From Streptomyces sp. NBC_01353 (GTDB lineage Bacteria; Actinomycetota; Actinomycetes; Streptomycetales; Streptomycetaceae): a stretch of 64,000 nt of DNA. Numbering within the stretch: position 1 is the first letter of the stretch; each line of letters starts with the position of its first letter. The stretch spans positions 3,658,001 to 3,722,000 of the forward strand of contig NZ_CP108352.1 of NCBI RefSeq assembly GCF_036237275.1, in the 5' to 3' direction. Shown here in pieces: positions 20,291 to 31,696 of the stretch. The notes under the pieces were generated by a model. It searched no databases, was not told the DNA's origin, and saw nothing but the letters and a program-made list of their open reading frames with translations. Position numbers and translations under genes: made by a program.

Positions 20291-21481
20291 ATGACCGTAC
20301 GTGCCGCATGGCTGCAGCCCACCGGCCAGACCCGCGAGGACACCCGCCTCACCCTCGCCGCCCTGCTCACCCCCAGTGGCCAGTCCCCCGAGGAGACCCC
20401 GCTGCGCTCGCGGCCGGGCATCGTGCCCGGCGGCTTCGTCCTGACCGGGACCTCGCCCATGCAGTGCTCGATCGGCACCGGCCGCGCGATCGTGCAGGGC
20501 AAGGACACCGACCAAGGCGCGTATCTGGTCGCCGTCACGACACCGGAGACGCTCACCATCGCCGACGGCGACCCGCAGCACGGCCGGATCGACCTGATCG
20601 AACTGGCCGTCGTCGACAACGACTACGACAACACCGGCGTCACCGAGGCCGTCGTACGCCTGGTCAAGGGCACCCCCTCGGCCACCCCGGCCAGCCCGGC
20701 GAGCGGTCCGGGCAGCACGATCCCGCTGTACACGGTCTCGGTGCCGGCCGGCACGTCGGCCGGCACCGGAGGCATCCTCTGGACCACCTCCGCGGTCACG
20801 CCCCTGCACTGGCCCGCCGTGGCCCTCGGCGGCATCATGCCCACGAGCGGATTCAAGGGCGCGTACGTCGGCCAGTACCGCGACGCCGCCGGCCTGCTCC
20901 AGCGCTGGGACGGCACGACCTGGATCTCGTACCCCAAGGCGATCGGCGGCATCGCCCCCAACGGGGCGCTGGCGACCGGGAGTTACACCGGCCAGTACCG
21001 GGACAACACCGGAGTGCTGCAGCGCTGGGACGGCACCGCCTGGCAGTACGCCGAAGGCAGGACGAAGATCCTTTTCTCCGTCTCGCAGACAGCGCAAGCG
21101 ACCGTCCCTCCCAACACGTGGTACACGCTCGCCTTCCAGTCCGTCGACGTCGACGACGCGGCGGGCTGGAGCGGCCTCTCCACCTACGTCGTGCAACGGT
21201 CCGGCTGGTACCGGGTCTCCGCTCATGTCGTCTGGTCCGGCGACTCCGCGGCCGGTATGCGTGGCGCCCGGATCCTGGTCAACAGCGTCGGCGTACCGCG
21301 CTGCACCTGGCTGACCCCGGCCGCCAACGGCGCCGTGGTGGTCGGCGGCCAGGGCCTGATCAAGCTCACCGCCGGTAACACCGTCAACGTCGCGGCCTAC
21401 CAGACCCACGACGTGGCGGTGAAGACCCTCGGCGGCTCCGGCTACGCCGGGAACCTCTCCCTCGAGTGGATCAAGTCCTGA
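20291..21481 (+). CDS. Receptor-binding / tail fibre protein 1
   Basis: A 396-aa protein, the first of three tandem paralogues. Residues 1-185 form the shared attachment domain (start VRAAWLQPTGQTREDTRL; ATTP-like and YDNTG segments; VPAGTSAGTGGI at 151-162). Residues 193-252 hold two copies of a motif of the form GQYRD-x-G-LQRWDGTxW. Residues 258-396 are unique and read as a C1q/TNF-like jelly roll (NTWYTLAF, GWYRVSAHVVW, ARILVNSVGV, GLIKLTAGNTVNVAAY). Such folds at tail tips bind surface receptors. Receptor binding is inferred. Confidence 0.75.
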   Translation: MTVRAAWLQPTGQTREDTRLTLAALLTPSGQSPEETPLRSRPGIVPGGFVLTGTSPMQCSIGTGRAIVQGKDTDQGAYLVAVTTPETLTIADGDPQHGRIDLIELAVVDNDYDNTGVTEAVVRLVKGTPSATPASPASGPGSTIPLYTVSVPAGTSAGTGGILWTTSAVTPLHWPAVALGGIMPTSGFKGAYVGQYRDAAGLLQRWDGTTWISYPKAIGGIAPNGALATGSYTGQYRDNTGVLQRWDGTAWQYAEGRTKILFSVSQTAQATVPPNTWYTLAFQSVDVDDAAGWSGLSTYVVQRSGWYRVSAHVVWSGDSAAGMRGARILVNSVGVPRCTWLTPAANGAVVVGGQGLIKLTAGNTVNVAAYQTHDVAVKTLGGSGYAGNLSLEWIKS

Positions 21482-21524
21482 CCCTCCGTCCGCCCTCACC
21501 CCCAACTTCGATCGGAGAAACCCC

Positions 21525-22739
21525 GTGAACCTGCGCAGCAGCTGGGTCGCCGAGACCGGCCAGACCCGTGAGGACACCCGCCTCAACCAGATCGGCGCGA
21601 CCACCCCGCTCAACCCCGTCCAGGTCCGCTCCGGCATCCTGCCGGGCTCCTACGACGGCCAGTACCGGCTGTCCGGCTTCTGGATGTTCGGCTCCGCCGC
21701 CATGTCGGCGACCGTCTCCGAGGGCCGGGCGCTCGTCCAGGGCGAGATATCCCAGGGCGTGTACCCGGTGGCGCTGCCCGCCGCCGAGACGATCACGTTC
21801 GCCGCGGGCGACGCCCAGTACGGCCGGGTCGACCTGGTCGTCGCCAAGGTCTACGACAACCTGTACGACTCCTCGGGCCGCAACGAGGCGAAGATCGAGA
21901 TCGTCCAGGGCGTCCCCGGCCCGACCCCGAAGGCCCCGGCCGTCCCGCCGCGGAGCCTGGCGCTGTACGAGGTGACGGTCGTCGCCGGAGCCAGCGCGGG
22001 CAACGGCGGCATCAACTGGAACACCTCCCTGAAGGACCTACGCACCCCGGTCGTCGCCCTCGGCGGCATCCTCCCGGTCGAGGGCCCGGTCCTCCCGGGC
22101 GCCTATCCGGGCCAGTTCCAGGACTCCGGCGGCGCCCTCCAGCGCTGGGACGGCGGCGCCTGGGTGCCGTACCCGTCGGCGCTCGGCGGGATCATCCCGA
22201 ACAGCGCGGGCACGCTCACGGCCAGCTACACGGGCCAGTACCGGGACTCCGCAGGCGGCCAGCTCCAGCGGTGGACCGGCAGCGCGTGGGCGCCGGCGGT
22301 CCCGGGGCCGTACTTCAACGACTCTCTGGACGCGGGATACACCACATCGACGACGTACGTGACGACGCTGGTCGAGCGGGCGACCAACCCGCTGACGCTC
22401 ACCTTCACGGCGCCGCCGTCCAAGGCCGTCCTGCTGACCTTCGGTTCACGGGTGGAGCTGAGCCTGGCGACCGGCACGACGGGCATCGCCAGCACGGGGT
22501 ACATGTGCATACGCGTCACCCAGGGCGCCACGCTCGTCCGGGAGGTGGAGGACGAGCTGGCCGTGAAGGGCTCCAAGTCCGCGGACCCCACGGACGGCTA
22601 CTCCGTCGCGACCACCCAGCGCCTCTCCGGCCTCACTGCAGGCGCGACCTACACCCTCACCGCGCACTACCGGTCGTCCAACACCAACGTGAAGGCCTGG
22701 TTCGACAACTGCTTCATCCGCGTCGACCCGCAGGCGTAA
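21525..22739 (+). CDS. Receptor-binding / tail fibre protein 2
   Basis: A 404-aa protein with a GTG start behind GGAGAAACCCC. The shared N-terminal region (NLRSSWVAETGQTREDTRL, GGILPVEGPV) and two LQRW motifs (near 205 and 248) match the neighbours. Residues about 260-404 form a different beta-rich domain (NPLTLTFTAPPSKAVLLTFG, TTQRLSGLTAGATYTLTAHY). The conserved mount with a replaced head suggests another receptor specificity. 43 bp separate it from the preceding gene. Confidence 0.75.
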   Translation: MNLRSSWVAETGQTREDTRLNQIGATTPLNPVQVRSGILPGSYDGQYRLSGFWMFGSAAMSATVSEGRALVQGEISQGVYPVALPAAETITFAAGDAQYGRVDLVVAKVYDNLYDSSGRNEAKIEIVQGVPGPTPKAPAVPPRSLALYEVTVVAGASAGNGGINWNTSLKDLRTPVVALGGILPVEGPVLPGAYPGQFQDSGGALQRWDGGAWVPYPSALGGIIPNSAGTLTASYTGQYRDSAGGQLQRWTGSAWAPAVPGPYFNDSLDAGYTTSTTYVTTLVERATNPLTLTFTAPPSKAVLLTFGSRVELSLATGTTGIASTGYMCIRVTQGATLVREVEDELAVKGSKSADPTDGYSVATTQRLSGLTAGATYTLTAHYRSSNTNVKAWFDNCFIRVDPQA

Positions 22740-22762
22740 CCAGCGACCTCAGGAGACTTCCC

Positions 22763-23908
22763 ATGGTTCTTCGCAGCGGCTGGCTCGCCCCCACCGGGCA
22801 GACCCGCCTCGACACCCGCCACACCGCCCTCGGCGCGACCACCCCGACGGGCGCTTTCCAGTCCCGCTCCGGCATCCTGCCCGGCAGCGACGGCAAGTAC
22901 CGCGTCGGCGGCCTGTCGATGAGCTCCAGCGGCCCCATGACCGCCACCGTCTTCTACGGTCGTGCGGTCATCCAGGGCCCGGCCTCCCAAGGCGCGTACC
23001 CCGTCGCCCTCGCCTCGGACACCGTCATCACCTTCGCCGACGGCGACCCGCTCAACCCGCGTATCGACCTCGTGGTCCTGCGCGTGTACGACGACCAGTT
23101 CGACGGCTCCACGAAGAGCGAAGCGGCCCTGGAGATCATCAAGGGCGCCCCTGCCGCCACCCCGGTGGCTCCTGCCGCACCCGCCCTCTCGCTCCCCCTG
23201 TTCCACGTCAAGGTTCCCGCCGGGACCTCGGCCGGTACGGGCGGCATCCCCTGGTCCACCGCCGGGACCCTCACCGACCTGCGGGTCACGCTCGTCGGCG
23301 TCGGCGGCATCCTGCCCGTCTACAACAACGCGGCGGTGCCCGGCTCCTACCCGGGCCAGTACCAGGACAACGACAACTCCCACTTCCTCCAGCGCTGGGA
23401 CGGCACCGCCTGGGTCGCGTACCCGAAGGAGATCGGCGGCATCGCGCCCAGCGGCACGGTCACCACTGGCAGTTACAACGGCCAGTACCGGGACTACGCC
23501 GGCGGCACGCTCCAGCGCTGGAACGGCACCGCCTGGGTGAACTACCAGCCGCCGGTCGAGGTGGAGACGACCAACACCGGGGCCACCGCTGCCACCGGCT
23601 GGACCCTGGTCGGCTTCGCGGGGCGCAAGACCCGCGGCGTGTGCACCGTGTCGATGACGGTGACCCGCAGCGGGGCCGACCTGACCGCCACCACCGCCGG
23701 CAACCTCAGCCCCGACGAGCTGCTGTGCACCCTGCCGGCCGGCTGGCGCCCCTCGTTCGACTACGAGGCCATGGGCACCGACTTCTACGGCTCCGGCGCC
23801 GTCACCTTCTCCACCGGCGGCCAGGTCCATCTGCGTACCTGGTCCGGCAGCAGCGGCGTCCTGACCGCCGGCCGGAACCTGCGTGCCACCGCCACCTTCG
23901 TCCAGTGA
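22763..23908 (+). CDS. Receptor-binding / tail fibre protein 3
   Basis: A 381-aa protein, ATG at 22763 behind AGGAGACTTCCC. It has the same N-terminal domain (VLRSGWLAPTGQTRLDTRH, VPAGTSAGTGGIPW) and two LQRW motifs (near 209 and 250). Residues about 264-381 form a third, distinct C-terminal beta domain (TLVGFAGRKTRGVCTVSMTV, LLCTLPAGWRPSF) of the kind seen at the ends of phage fibres. It completes a three-member set. Confidence 0.75.
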   Translation: MVLRSGWLAPTGQTRLDTRHTALGATTPTGAFQSRSGILPGSDGKYRVGGLSMSSSGPMTATVFYGRAVIQGPASQGAYPVALASDTVITFADGDPLNPRIDLVVLRVYDDQFDGSTKSEAALEIIKGAPAATPVAPAAPALSLPLFHVKVPAGTSAGTGGIPWSTAGTLTDLRVTLVGVGGILPVYNNAAVPGSYPGQYQDNDNSHFLQRWDGTAWVAYPKEIGGIAPSGTVTTGSYNGQYRDYAGGTLQRWNGTAWVNYQPPVEVETTNTGATAATGWTLVGFAGRKTRGVCTVSMTVTRSGADLTATTAGNLSPDELLCTLPAGWRPSFDYEAMGTDFYGSGAVTFSTGGQVHLRTWSGSSGVLTAGRNLRATATFVQ

Positions 23909-23915
23909 GGGCCCG

Positions 23916-25028
23916 ATGACACTCAACACGCCCTACCGGGCGATCTTCTGCGATCTGCTCTCCGACCAGACCATCGACATCCTGCCGCTGCGGGACGTCC
24001 AGTTCGACGACTACATCGGCAAGGCCGGCTCGCTGTCCGGCACCATTCCCATCCCCGACAAGGCCATCGCCGAGCGCGTCCGCCAGGTCGAGGAGGGCCG
24101 CACCGCGATCTACCTGGAGCGCGGCGGGGACCTGTGGTGGGGAGGTGTCATCTGGACGAGCACCCTGCAGAGCAGCACGCGCGGGGTGCTGACCCTGGGC
24201 ATCCAGGCCGCCACCTTCGACTCGTACGCGGCCCGCCGCCGCATCCGCAACGAGATCAACTTCACCACGCCGACCGACCAACTCGTGATCGCCCGGAAGC
24301 TCTGGGAGGACCTTCAGAAGACGGACGACGGCAACATCCGGGTCCGGCCCGGGAACGACACCTCCCAGGTCGAGGTCAAGCGGACCGCCGCCTGGCGGGA
24401 CGGCGACGAGACCCTCTACTCGGAGGCGCTCGAACAACTCGCCGCCCTGGAGAACGGCTTCGAGCACCAGATCATGGTCTTCCGCGACCCGGTCACCGGC
24501 GAGCGCGTCCGACAGCTGCGGCTCGGCTCCCCCAAGATCCGTACCGGCGCCACCGACCTCGTCTTCGACCGGCCCGGCACGATCCTTTCGTACTCCTTCC
24601 CGCGCGACGCGACGCGAGGCGGCACCACCGCCGTGGCCCGCGGCGCGTCCGTCAACAACAACGCCGCCGCCGAGTCCCGGCCGCTGTACTCCAAGCCCCC
24701 GGCCGTCGCCCAGGACCTGCTCGACGGCGGCTGGCCGCGGATCGACCTCTCCTCGGACCACAACGAGATCACCAGCCAGACGACGCTGGACTCACTGGCC
24801 ACCGCGACCCTCGCGCAGGCCCGCGGCGCCGTGCTGATCCCCGAGATCAGCATCCGCCTCGGCGGGGTCGTCCCACCGGCGCTCCTCGGCCGCTCCGCCC
24901 GGATCCGGATCACCGACGAGTGGCACCCCCAGGGCCTCGACGCCCGCTACCGGATCATCGGCGTCAAGGTCAGTCCGCCGGAGCGCGGCCGCCCCGACAC
25001 CGCGGATCTCTACCTTGAGGAGGCCTGA
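23916..25028 (+). CDS. Tail-tip hub protein (Tal/gp44-like)
   Basis: A 370-aa protein, ATG at 23916 behind TGAGGGCCCG. The start (YRAIFCDLLSDQTIDILPL) and the region GSLSGTIPIPDKAIAERV, RTAIYLERGGDLWWGGVIW match the siphovirus tail protein that forms the central hub and closes the tube. The C-terminal beta domain (ARIRITDEWHPQGLDARYRI) is typical. No lytic domain is fused to it. It normally follows Dit directly; here the three fibre genes lie between. It overlaps the next gene by 1 bp (TGATG). Confidence 0.8.
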   Translation: MTLNTPYRAIFCDLLSDQTIDILPLRDVQFDDYIGKAGSLSGTIPIPDKAIAERVRQVEEGRTAIYLERGGDLWWGGVIWTSTLQSSTRGVLTLGIQAATFDSYAARRRIRNEINFTTPTDQLVIARKLWEDLQKTDDGNIRVRPGNDTSQVEVKRTAAWRDGDETLYSEALEQLAALENGFEHQIMVFRDPVTGERVRQLRLGSPKIRTGATDLVFDRPGTILSYSFPRDATRGGTTAVARGASVNNNAAAESRPLYSKPPAVAQDLLDGGWPRIDLSSDHNEITSQTTLDSLATATLAQARGAVLIPEISIRLGGVVPPALLGRSARIRITDEWHPQGLDARYRIIGVKVSPPERGRPDTADLYLEEA

Positions 25029-25657
25029 TGCCCCAGCTGCCCGAGGACATCATCGACCGGCTCACCCAGATGGAGCGCCGTATCCAGGCCCTGTCCACCG
25101 CCGTGAACACGCGCCCCGCCCTCAACGACATCGCCGACGGCGCGCTCACCGTGAAGCGGACCAACCCCGACGGCACCGTCAGCACCCTCCTCCAGATCGG
25201 CAGCAGCACGCCGACGACCACCCGCCCCGTGGTGCGGATCAACGACGCGTACAACCACGAGATCTTCTCGGACGACGTGGTCACCGGCGGTATCGCCAGG
25301 CCCTGGCTGGCGATGCTGACGCCCCAGGACCTCAATTCCGCGCGCTGGCTGTCCACGACCGCCACCGGATGGACCACGATCGCGCGGTCCTACAACCCGC
25401 TCTGGCAGCCGAGGCTGCGGCTGATCCTGGACACCAAGGTGAGCAGCGGTGCGACCGGCTCGGTACGGGTGCTCGTCGACGGCGCCGTCTGGGGGCCCAC
25501 CGTGACCGCACCCAACGCCTTCGACCACAGCGGGTTCGTCACCACCGACATGACCGCCCGCTTCGGCTCGCTCGTGAGGGTGGAGGTCCAGGCCATGGTC
25601 ACCAGTGGTGGCACCGTCTACGCCCAGCCCGCTCTGATGTACGGCACCCAGAGCTGA
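25028..25657 (+). CDS. Minor tail protein
   Basis: A 209-aa protein coupled to the hub gene by TGATG overlap. A short N-terminal coiled segment (DIIDRLTQMERRIQALSTAV) probably trimerises it. A beta-rich body follows (VVRINDAYNHEIFSDDVV) with a carbohydrate-module-like C-terminus (RLRLILDTKVSSGATGSVRV, RVEVQAMVTSGGTVY). Similar proteins follow the hub in actinophages and sit at the tail tip. The exact role is inferred from order. Confidence 0.65.
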   Translation: MPQLPEDIIDRLTQMERRIQALSTAVNTRPALNDIADGALTVKRTNPDGTVSTLLQIGSSTPTTTRPVVRINDAYNHEIFSDDVVTGGIARPWLAMLTPQDLNSARWLSTTATGWTTIARSYNPLWQPRLRLILDTKVSSGATGSVRVLVDGAVWGPTVTAPNAFDHSGFVTTDMTARFGSLVRVEVQAMVTSGGTVYAQPALMYGTQS

Positions 25658-25698
25658 CCCGAACCGAGCCGACCGAGCCGAACCCCGAGGAGCCCACC

Positions 25699-26148
25699 AT
25701 GCCCATCGACCCCACCCAGCCCTGGGGCGTCTCCATCGACTACGCCGGGCGAGCCACCGTCACCGACGGCGGCCACGACGTCGACGTACGCGTCTACGAC
25801 AACACCCTCGGCGGCCCGCTGGAACCCGACCAGCTGACCGGCGCCTACCCCGCGGTCTACGTCACCGCCCAGGTCGACGCGCACGGTGAGACCGGCGCCG
25901 CCCTGCGCGGCTACGGCCTGATCGTCGTCAACCCGCCGGACGGCGCCCCGGTCGTCCCCGACCCGACCGCCGTCCAGCAGGCCGTCGCGGCGGCGCTCGT
26001 CGACTTCGAGACCCGCCGCGCCGCCTACGCCGCCCTCTGCGCGACCTGGGCGCCTGCCCCGGCGCCCGCCCCTGCCCCCGCACCGGAACCCGAGCCGGAG
26101 CCGGAGCCCGAGCCGGAGCCCAGCCCCGCGCCGGCGCCGGCGCCGTAA
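25699..26148 (+). CDS. Unknown island protein with Ala/Pro-Glu/Pro repeat tail
   Basis: A 149-aa protein, ATG at 25699 with GAGGAG upstream. Residues 1-115 are beta-rich, then helical (VQQAVAAALVDFETRRAAYA). Residues 117-149 are a run of AP and EP dipeptides (APAPAPAP, EPEPEPEP), a stiff polyproline-like rod. The fold is unknown. As the last gene before the lysis cassette it is probably a tail-tip or surface-exposed protein. Confidence 0.6.
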   Translation: MPIDPTQPWGVSIDYAGRATVTDGGHDVDVRVYDNTLGGPLEPDQLTGAYPAVYVTAQVDAHGETGAALRGYGLIVVNPPDGAPVVPDPTAVQQAVAAALVDFETRRAAYAALCATWAPAPAPAPAPAPEPEPEPEPEPEPSPAPAPAP

Positions 26149-26168
26149 GCACCGCGCCCCACCCCGTA

Positions 26169-26193
26169 CGCCCGCCCCCGCGCGGGCGTTTTT
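26169..26193 (+). terminator. Terminator between structural and lysis genes
   Basis: A 7-bp stem CGCCCGC/GCGGGCG (26169-26175 and 26182-26188) followed by five T. Confidence 0.8.
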
Positions 26194-26220
26194 CATTCCC
26201 CCGCACACCTGGAGGACACC

Positions 26221-27132
26221 ATGGCCACCCCCCTCACCGCCGATCAACTCCTCGCCGCCCTGCGCGCCGAGGGCGTCACCGTCGTCGAGCACGACGGCTG
26301 GCGCACCCACAACCGCAACCAGGCCGGCCCCTGGGGCCCGGTGAACGGCGTGATGATCCACCACACCGTCTCCAGCGGCACCGCCTCGTCCGTCGAGCTC
26401 TGCTACAACGGCTACGACGGCCTGCCCGGCCCGCTGTGCCACGGCGTGATCGCCAAGGACGGCACGGTCCATCTCGTCGGCAACGGCCGCGCCAACCACG
26501 CGGGCGGCGGCGACCCCTCCGTCCTCCAGGCCGTGATCACCGAGACCTACGGGGACCGCCCGCCGGCCCCGCACGAGCACCAGGGCAGCGCCGGCGCCGT
26601 CGACGGCAACACCCGCTTCTACGGCTTCGAGTGCATCAACCTCGGCAACGGCACCGACCCCTGGCCGGCCGCCCAGCTCGACGCCATCGAGCGGGCGTCC
26701 GCCGCGATCTGCCGCGCCCACGGCTGGGGCGCCAAGTCCGTCATCGGCCACCTCGAATGGTCCGACTGGAAGAGCGATCCGCGCGGCTTCGCCATGCCGG
26801 GTATGCGGGACCGGGTCCAGCAGCGGCTCGCCTCCTCCCCCGCCAAGCAGCAGCCGGCCGCGCAGAAGCCGGCTGCCCCGCGCTACCAGCCGTTCCCCGG
26901 CACCTCGTTCTTCAAGACGAACCCCAGCTCCCCGATCGTCACCGCGATGGGCCGCCGCCTCGTCTCCGAGGGCTGCTCCGCGTACGCCACGGGCCCGTCG
27001 CCCCGCTGGAGCGAGGCCGACCGGCGCAGCTACGCGAAGTGGCAGCGCAAGCTCGGCTTCAGCGGCTCCGACGCCGACGGCTGGCCGGGCGCCACGTCCT
27101 GGAACGCGCTCAAGGTCCCGTACACCAAGTAA
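26221..27132 (+). CDS. Endolysin: N-acetylmuramoyl-L-alanine amidase
   Basis: A 303-aa protein, ATG at 26221 with a GGAGGACACC SD. Residues 1-205 are an Amidase_2 domain: zinc ligands IHH at 46-48 and GH at 176-177, and a DPR near 186-188. A linker rich in Lys, Pro, Ala and Gln follows. Residues 220-303 look like a peptidoglycan-binding module (RSYAKWQRKLGFSGSDADGW). It cuts the bond between MurNAc and the stem peptide. There is no signal peptide, so it would rely on the adjacent holin for release. In a tailocin it frees particles by lysing the producer cell. Confidence 0.9.
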   Translation: MATPLTADQLLAALRAEGVTVVEHDGWRTHNRNQAGPWGPVNGVMIHHTVSSGTASSVELCYNGYDGLPGPLCHGVIAKDGTVHLVGNGRANHAGGGDPSVLQAVITETYGDRPPAPHEHQGSAGAVDGNTRFYGFECINLGNGTDPWPAAQLDAIERASAAICRAHGWGAKSVIGHLEWSDWKSDPRGFAMPGMRDRVQQRLASSPAKQQPAAQKPAAPRYQPFPGTSFFKTNPSSPIVTAMGRRLVSEGCSAYATGPSPRWSEADRRSYAKWQRKLGFSGSDADGWPGATSWNALKVPYTK

Positions 27133-27143
27133 GGAGCACCCCC

Positions 27144-27377
27144 ATGTCCGAAACCGCCAAGCGCACGGCCCGTACCGTCCTGCAGTCCGCGGTCGCCCTC
27201 GCCGTCGTCCTCCCCGCGGTCGTCGACGCCTCCGGCCTCCCGGCCACCCTCCCCTGGGTCGCCGGAGCGCTCGCCGCCGCCGGCGCCCTCACCCGGGTGA
27301 TGGCGGTCCCGGCCGTCCAGAACCTGCTCCCCGCCTGGCTGCGCACCACCCCGGGAGCGGCCGATGACCGAGCCTGA
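27144..27377 (+). CDS. Holin-like membrane protein
   Basis: A 77-aa protein, ATG at 27144 with AAGGAGCACC. A basic N-terminus (SETAKRTARTVLQSAV) is followed by two hydrophobic segments (about 15-30 and 38-55, separated by DASGLPATLPW) and a short polar tail. Size, topology and place directly after the endolysin fit a class II holin. It overlaps the next gene by 14 bp. Confidence 0.75.
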   Translation: MSETAKRTARTVLQSAVALAVVLPAVVDASGLPATLPWVAGALAAAGALTRVMAVPAVQNLLPAWLRTTPGAADDRA

Positions 27378-27627
27378 ACAGCACGACCCGGTCACCGTCG
27401 CCGTCGAGCTGGAGCGGCTCCGCGGCACGCTGGAGGCCGGGTTCGCCCGGGTCGACGGCTCGCTGGCGCTGCTCGTGCAACGCAGTGACCAGACCGACAA
27501 GCAGCTCGCCGACATGGAGTCCCGGCTGGACGCCCTGGAGCGCTCCCGCTGGCCGCTCACCAGCATCGCCGCGCTGACGGCGAGCGCCGGCCTGATGCTC
27601 GCGGTCTGGGAGCTGGCCGGCCGCTAG
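27364..27627 (+). CDS. XhlA-like coiled-coil protein with C-terminal transmembrane helix
   Basis: An 87-aa protein starting at ATG 27364 inside the holin gene. A heptad-like coiled coil (ERLRGTLEAGFARVDGSLAL, TDKQLADMESRLDALE) is followed by one C-terminal membrane segment (SIAALTASAGLMLAVWELAG). This layout matches XhlA-type lysis accessory proteins that work with a holin, but could also be a spanin-like element. It is the last gene of the island. Confidence 0.7.
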   Translation: MTEPEQHDPVTVAVELERLRGTLEAGFARVDGSLALLVQRSDQTDKQLADMESRLDALERSRWPLTSIAALTASAGLMLAVWELAGR

Positions 27628-27646
27628 CCCCTCCTGTTCGAACATG

Positions 27647-27686
27647 CCGAAGGGCGGCACCCCGGTGTCGGGGTGCCGCCCTTCGG
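27647..27686. terminator. Strong bidirectional terminator at the right edge of the island
   Basis: A perfect 17-bp stem with a 6-nt loop, arms 27647-27663 and 27670-27686, between convergent XhlA-like and rpoC genes. It insulates the island from the RNA polymerase operon. Confidence 0.9.
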
Positions 27687-27696
27687 TTCGCACTAC

Positions 27697-31596
<3,900 letters not shown>

Positions 31597-31660
31597 TATG
31601 CGTCAATCCCTCTCAGGGTTGTAAGTCTTGGGGTCTGAAACGGGGGTCCTGGGGCCGGCC

Positions 31661-31682
31661 GGGGGCTCATTGCTGAGCCCCC
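31661..31682 (-). other. Hairpin in the rpoB-rpoC spacer
   Basis: An 8-bp stem GGGGGCTC/GAGCCCCC with a 6-nt loop in the 100-bp gap. No T run follows, so RNA processing or partial attenuation is more likely than termination. Confidence 0.5.
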
Positions 31683-31696
31683 GTACCGGACTCCCG

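Larger units (their letters stand above)
10177..27627 (+). other. F-type tailocin gene island between rpsL and rpoC
   Basis: About 17.5 kb holding a regulatory module (10177-12107), tail structural and assembly genes (12394-26148) and a lysis cassette (26221-27627). Nearly all genes are on the plus strand, opposite to the flanking str and rpo operons. Major tail protein, G/GT chaperones, tape-measure-like, Dit, receptor-binding, hub, amidase and holin genes are present. Capsid, portal, protease, terminase, integrase, replication and tail-sheath genes are absent. GC and codon use match the host genes, which argues for long residence. Individual gene evidence is given below. Confidence 0.8.

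Noticed and set aside
10177-27627. Intact prophage or integrative element
   Set aside because: No integrase, terminase, portal, capsid, replication or partition gene; the small Xis-like HTH protein alone is not enough. No tRNA or direct repeat was found at the borders, and composition matches the host.
10177-27627. Contractile injection system, R-type tailocin or type VI secretion
   Set aside because: No sheath, baseplate-wedge or ClpV-type ATPase gene; the short tube gene with Dit and hub genes fits a non-contractile siphovirus tail.
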